Origin: JBFLYO01 sp040756745 | GTDB taxonomy: Bacteria > Bacteroidota > Ignavibacteria > UBA10030 > UBA6906 | NCBI GenBank assembly: GCA_040756745.1 | Contig: JBFLYO010000002.1 | Location: 1-64,000, forward strand | Direction of reading: 5' to 3' | DNA: 64,000 bases | Shown: positions 60,696-64,000 of the stretch, one piece after another | How positions within the stretch are numbered: position 1 is the stretch's first letter | How the letters are laid out: each line of letters starts with the position of its first letter | The notes under the pieces: model-generated | Seen by the model: only the letters and a program-made list of their open reading frames with translations | Told to the model about the DNA's origin: nothing | Database searches by the model: none | Translations under genes and position numbers: made by a program

Positions 60696-61721
60696 TCACG
60701 AAGCCCGCGTCACGAGGTCTTCCGCGAGCGCCCGCAGCGTCTCCCGTGCCGGCGAGGGGGGGAGACGGTCGAGGCCGGCGAGTGCCTCCGTGGTACTTCG
60801 CCGGACAAGGCGTCGTGCGTCGTCGAGCACCCCGAGCCGTTCGTAGATCGACTTCACCTCCGCAACGAGCGTCCGTCCGGAGCCGGTCACGTGTCCACGC
60901 ACGGATTTCCACCCTGACCCCGGGCCAGTCCTGCTCAGGACCTGTCTGATCACTGTCCTGTCGTTCCCCCGCGCCCGCGCGGCTGCCGTCAGAAGCAGAT
61001 AGGTCCGCTTTCCCTCGAGGATATCTCCGCCGGTCGATTTGCCGAAGTGGCGCGGGTCGGCCACGACATCGAGCAGGTCGTCCTGGAGCTGGAATGCGCG
61101 CCCCAGGCGAAGCGCAAACCTGCGAAGCGCATCTCCCTGCGAGCGCGTTGCCCCGCCGATTACTCCCCCCAGCTCAGCGGCGGTCGCGATGAGCTTCGCC
61201 GTCTTCATCTCGATCATCCTGAAGTATTCGGGGACGGTGACGTCGGCGCGCCGTTCAAACGCGAGGTCCATCGCCTGTCCGTCGCACACGTCGGCCAAGC
61301 CGCGTGTGAGGATGCCGGCGAGCAGGTCACCTGCGCTGCCCGCGCTCTCCAGGAGGACTTCATATGCGGTGCCAAGAAGAACGTCACCGACGAGCAGGGC
61401 GTGATTGACGTTCCACCGCTTGTGTACAGTTGGCCGCCCGCGCCGCACGGCGGCATTGTCCATGATGTCGTCGTGCACAAGCGTGAAGTTGTGCAAGAGC
61501 TCAACCGCGGCAGCAGCATTGACGGCCCGCGCAGCGGATCCCCCGACGGCCTGGCATGAGAGCACCACCATCGCCCCGCGGATTCTCTTGCCTCCCGAAC
61601 GGATGACGTAGCGGCAGGCATCGCGCAGGTCGCGCGGAGAGCCTGCAAACGAAAGACGCGTGAGCCGGCGCTCGATGCCGGCACGGATTTCCGCCAGTCG
61701 GCGGAAGGCATCGGCTGTCAT
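60696..61721 (-). CDS. Trans-polyprenyl diphosphate synthase
   Basis: Makes linear isoprenyl diphosphates such as farnesyl or geranylgeranyl diphosphate. The first Asp-rich motif is LVHDDIMDNAAVRRG (D84, D85, D88) and the second FQLQDDLLDVV. SGGKRIRGAM carries the substrate-binding lysine and arginine. 341 residues is normal. It overlaps the IPP isomerase gene by four bases, so both supply the isoprenoid pathway. Confidence 0.94.
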   Translation of the reverse strand: MTADAFRRLAEIRAGIERRLTRLSFAGSPRDLRDACRYVIRSGGKRIRGAMVVLSCQAVGGSAARAVNAAAAVELLHNFTLVHDDIMDNAAVRRGRPTVHKRWNVNHALLVGDVLLGTAYEVLLESAGSAGDLLAGILTRGLADVCDGQAMDLAFERRADVTVPEYFRMIEMKTAKLIATAAELGGVIGGATRSQGDALRRFALRLGRAFQLQDDLLDVVADPRHFGKSTGGDILEGKRTYLLLTAAARARGNDRTVIRQVLSRTGPGSGWKSVRGHVTGSGRTLVAEVKSIYERLGVLDDARRLVRRSTTEALAGLDRLPPSPARETLRALAEDLVTRAS

Positions 61722-62773
61722 GGAAGCTTGGACGTGGCAAGGGGAGCCGAGTGCAGGTCGGCGACACCGCGGCTGCCGGTGAGGAACATCGCGCCGCGAA
61801 GCTCAAACGCCCACGAGTCAATCAGGGCGCGAAGCCCGCGCACCCCCCCCCGGTGAAGCGCAGTCAGCATCGGGCGCGCCGCTGCGACCAGGTCGGCGCC
61901 CAGTGCAATGCACTTGGCAGCATCGAGTCCGGACGAAATCCCCCCCGATGCGATGAGGGTGAACTCCATTCCTTCACGGCGAAGAGCCGCTGCGCCGCGC
62001 ACCGCGTCCGCCGTCGGTATCCCCCAGTCCCAGAAATTCGCGCCGCCGGAATGGTCGGTCCGCCTGTGAATCTCCACGCCAGCCCAGCTCGTCCCCCCGG
62101 CTCCCGCCACGTCGATGAAGCGAACCCCTACCTCCAGCAAACGGCGCACCACCGCTGCGGAGAGCCCCGCCCCGATCTCTTTGATGATCACGGGGACAGG
62201 GAGGGAGCGGACGAGCATCCTGATCCCTTCCAGGACCCCACGAAAGCGCGGATTGCCTTCGGGCTGGAGCAATTCCTGGAGCGGATTGAGGTGGACAGCG
62301 AATGCGTCGGCCCGTACCAGGTCCACAAGCCGTTGGGCGGAGGAAGGATCGCTCATGCGGCCGACTTCCGCCGCGCCGATGTTCCCCACTACGGGGATGG
62401 AATGGGCTACCTCGCGCACGACGCTAAACGTCCGGTGGTACTGAACGTCCTCCAGTGCCTGGCGCTGGCTCCCAACCCCCAAGGCGATGCGTTTCTCTTC
62501 ACAGACCTCGGCGAGGCGGCGGTTGATCGTCAATGCGTCGGCATAGCCCCCCGTCATGCAGGAGACCATGAACGGAAGGGAAAGCTCACGACCAAGAAAT
62601 GTCGTCCGCGTATCGACCTCGACCAGGTCGAGCTCCGGAAGGGCGTTGTGAACGAACTCGAGCCGTTCCAAGCCCGTCGTCTTAGCCCGGAACCCCACAT
62701 CCCGTGTCAGCGCGATTGTGACGTGTTCCTTCTTGCGCGATGTTGTACTGCGACGGGCGGCCTTCCTGGGCAT
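61718..62773 (-). CDS. fni: Type 2 isopentenyl-diphosphate isomerase (FMN)
   Basis: Converts isopentenyl to dimethylallyl diphosphate using FMN and NADPH. The basic start RKKEHVTIAL is followed by LPFMVSCMTGGYADA, LGVGSQRQAL, HLNPLQELLQPEGN with the conserved Gln/Glu, GAGGTSWAGVE and IASGGISSGLDAAK. Length (351 aa) is normal. It is the first gene of the long minus-strand run ending at 52.7 kb and has its own promoter in the inverted-repeat region. Confidence 0.95.
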   Translation of the reverse strand: MPRKAARRSTTSRKKEHVTIALTRDVGFRAKTTGLERLEFVHNALPELDLVEVDTRTTFLGRELSLPFMVSCMTGGYADALTINRRLAEVCEEKRIALGVGSQRQALEDVQYHRTFSVVREVAHSIPVVGNIGAAEVGRMSDPSSAQRLVDLVRADAFAVHLNPLQELLQPEGNPRFRGVLEGIRMLVRSLPVPVIIKEIGAGLSAAVVRRLLEVGVRFIDVAGAGGTSWAGVEIHRRTDHSGGANFWDWGIPTADAVRGAAALRREGMEFTLIASGGISSGLDAAKCIALGADLVAAARPMLTALHRGGVRGLRALIDSWAFELRGAMFLTGSRGVADLHSAPLATSKLP

Positions 62774-62805
62774 GAGTCGGTTACGCTCGAAAGGAGGAAT
62801 TCAAG

Positions 62806-62836
62806 AAAACATAGCGATTTGACCCCTGAGAATCAA
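62806..62836 (-). promoter_or_regulatory. Promoter for the fni run
   Basis: Minus strand: TTG (62836-62834), 20 bases, TATGTTTT (62813-62806). The TTG lies in the left arm of the inverted repeat at 62828-62879. The fni start is 33 bases downstream. Confidence 0.65.
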
Positions 62837-62879
62837 TCGACGTTCGCGACTCATGATGCGCGTGAGTTTATTGATTCTC
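62828..62879. repeat. Perfect inverted repeat carrying both divergent -33 boxes
   Basis: GAGAATCAAT (62828-62837) and ATTGATTCTC (62870-62879) are perfect reverse complements, with 32 bases between them. Each arm contains the TTG box of one of the two divergent promoters, so the intergenic region is nearly symmetric. Confidence 0.75.
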
Positions 62880-62901
62880 GGCGGCGAGTTGCGTATCTTT
62901 A
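62871..62901 (+). promoter_or_regulatory. Promoter for the sugar nucleotidyltransferase gene
   Basis: TTG (62871-62873), 20 bases, TATCTTTA (62894-62901). The ATG is 44 bases downstream. It mirrors the fni promoter. Confidence 0.65.
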
Positions 62902-62944
62902 TTGACCCGTGTTTCTTCAGGTCTGAAGCGAGTACCCTCATTCG

Positions 62945-63922
62945 ATGCGCGCCATAATACCGGTGGCGGGAGTCGGCAGCCGGCTCCGCCCCCATACCTT
63001 CACGCTCCCCAAAGTACTCCTCAACGTCGCGGGCAAGCCGATCCTCGGCCACATCATCGACAAGGTGATCGGCGAGGGGATCACCAGCGCGACGATCGTC
63101 GTGGGGCACATGAGCGAGAAGATCCGGGAGTATGTATCGACGGCCTATCCGTCATTTGCCGTGGAGTACGTCGAACAGGAGGAGCGCCTCGGCCTGGGCC
63201 ATGCGATCTTCCTCTCGCGACAGAGCATCGGCAAGGGCCCGGTGCTCATCATCCTCGGCGATACTATCTTCGACGTGGACCTGAAGCCCGTGTTGAAGCG
63301 GGGCCTTTCGGCGCTCGGCGTTAAAGCCGTGGAAGATCCCCGGCGGTTCGGCGTTGCGGAAATGAGCGACGGGGTTATTACACGGCTCGTGGAAAAACCT
63401 GAAAAACCCACGACGAACCTGGCTGTCGTCGGCCTCTATTATATACAGAACGGCACGCTCCTCACCCAGTGCCTCTGCGACCTCGTGGAGCGTGACAAGA
63501 GGACCAAAGGGGAATACCAGCTCACCGACGCTCTCCAGATGATGATCGATCGGGGGGAGCGAATGGTCTCCTTCCCCGTCGAGGGGTGGTACGACTGCGG
63601 AAAGCCGGAAACACTGCTCTCAACGAACCGGGCGTTGCTGGAGAAACGATCCACGAGCCGGGCGATTCCCGGTGTGGTCGTAAATGAGCCGGTCTACATC
63701 GCACCCACGGCTGTCCTTGCGAATTGCATCATTGGCCCCAATACCACCGTCGGCGACCACGCGGAGATCTCAGATGCGGTGATCCGTAATTCGATCATCA
63801 GCGAGGGCGCCCGTGTCTTCGGCGCCCTGCTGGAGAACTCAATCGTCGGCAATGGATCAGTGCTCACAGGCAGCTACAAGCGGATCAACGTCGGGGGCGC
63901 CTCGGAAATCGACTTCTTCTAG
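62945..63922 (+). CDS. Sugar-phosphate nucleotidyltransferase (RmlA/GlmU-like)
   Basis: A Rossmann-type transferase domain (MRAIIPVAGVGSRLRPHTFT, then LPKVLLNVAGKP) occupies about residues 1-240, with ILGDTIFDVDL as the metal-binding acidic segment and WYDCGKPETLL near its end. A left-handed beta-helix tail follows (PVYIAPTAVLANCIIGPNTTVG). It should join an NTP to a hexose 1-phosphate for cell-surface sugars; the sugar cannot be told from sequence. The gene is divergent from fni and is followed by metK after 43 bases. Confidence 0.92.
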   Translation: MRAIIPVAGVGSRLRPHTFTLPKVLLNVAGKPILGHIIDKVIGEGITSATIVVGHMSEKIREYVSTAYPSFAVEYVEQEERLGLGHAIFLSRQSIGKGPVLIILGDTIFDVDLKPVLKRGLSALGVKAVEDPRRFGVAEMSDGVITRLVEKPEKPTTNLAVVGLYYIQNGTLLTQCLCDLVERDKRTKGEYQLTDALQMMIDRGERMVSFPVEGWYDCGKPETLLSTNRALLEKRSTSRAIPGVVVNEPVYIAPTAVLANCIIGPNTTVGDHAEISDAVIRNSIISEGARVFGALLENSIVGNGSVLTGSYKRINVGGASEIDFF

Positions 63923-63965
63923 CGCTGCAGTAGAACCTCATAACGTCAATTCTCACGGGAGCATC

Positions 63966-64000
63966 ATGTCATACCTCTTTACGTCCGAGTCGGTCTCGGA
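63966..64000 (+). CDS. metK: S-adenosylmethionine synthetase (N-terminus only; cut by window edge)
   Basis: Only 11 complete codons are in the window, but MSYLFTSESVS is the invariant beginning of MetK, and GGGAG lies 6 bases before the ATG. The enzyme makes S-adenosylmethionine from methionine and ATP. Confidence 0.85.
   Translation, partial: MSYLFTSESVS

Overview
The window is compact, GC-rich chromosomal DNA, almost fully coding, from a Gram-negative bacterium of the Bacteroidota/Chlorobiota/Ignavibacteriota group. Four things point there. Two large secreted proteins end in type IX secretion (T9SS) type A sorting domains, and a PorZ-like propeller protein is present. There is a TonB-dependent receptor and a DUF3276/PUR-type protein. 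The fatty acid/phospholipid cluster has the order DUF177-rpmF-plsX-fabH-fabD-(DUF3109)-fabG-acpP-fabF-rnc. Many operons are preceded by a Bacteroidota-like promoter, TTG-N20-TAnnTT. The exact order or family cannot be resolved from this window. I saw no tRNA, rRNA, CRISPR array, prophage or insertion sequence.

Layout. 1-4.4 kb: the 3' end of a coiled-coil/TPR protein, convergent with a three-gene operon (HisC-like aminotransferase, LicC-like cytidylyltransferase, CDP-alcohol phosphatidyltransferase). This operon looks like a pathway for an unusual amino-alcohol head group. 4.4-11.3 kb: pfkA, then a minus-strand run from an RsbRD-like sensor domain through DinB, TIGR03546, TIGR03545 and DUF1028 to a short Rho. 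11.3-17.4 kb: a visibly more A/T-rich patch with two T9SS cargo proteins, a BNR-repeat protein and a subtilase. 17.4-20.2 kb: an Fpg-like glycosylase and a class II histone-deacetylase-like amidohydrolase, divergently transcribed, then a NYN-domain protein whose start codon lies inside an intrinsic terminator at the end of a structured leader. 20.3-24.9 kb: a TPP-riboswitch-controlled thiamin salvage operon (TonB receptor, thiamin pyrophosphokinase, Na+/solute symporter).

25-34.9 kb: an NtrC-type regulator divergent from a run of adenosine deaminase, SixA, adenosine-specific kinase, a Tat-exported class V PLP enzyme, a small exported protein, a RidA lipoprotein, urocanase, a SpoIIE phosphatase and a DUF5700 metallopeptidase. 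34.9-37.9 kb: hutI-ftcD-fchA, with its own promoter. Together with hutU this gives histidine degradation via formimino-tetrahydrofolate; hutH is not in the window.

37.9-47.7 kb: the minus-strand lipid/ribosome operon, running from DUF177 down to an Omp85-like protein and rsmE. 47.8-52.7 kb: a Crp-family regulator, PHP phosphatase, ribH, PorZ-like protein and DUF3276. 52.7-62.8 kb: a long minus-strand run: type 2 IPP isomerase, polyprenyl synthase, HPr, enzyme I, an SIS-domain sugar-phosphate isomerase, a 31-residue membrane microprotein, a peptidase/TolB-propeller/barrel protein, a PQQ-propeller lipoprotein and a PEGA protein. It diverges from a sugar nucleotidyltransferase through mirror-image promoters built on a perfect inverted repeat. 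The first codons of metK close the window.

Most novel leads: the structured leader/sRNA in front of the NYN gene, the pairing of an exported PLP enzyme with an exported RidA, the CDP-amino-alcohol operon, and the riboswitch-linked SSS symporter as a thiamin-transport candidate. All functional links are inferences from sequence and neighbourhood.
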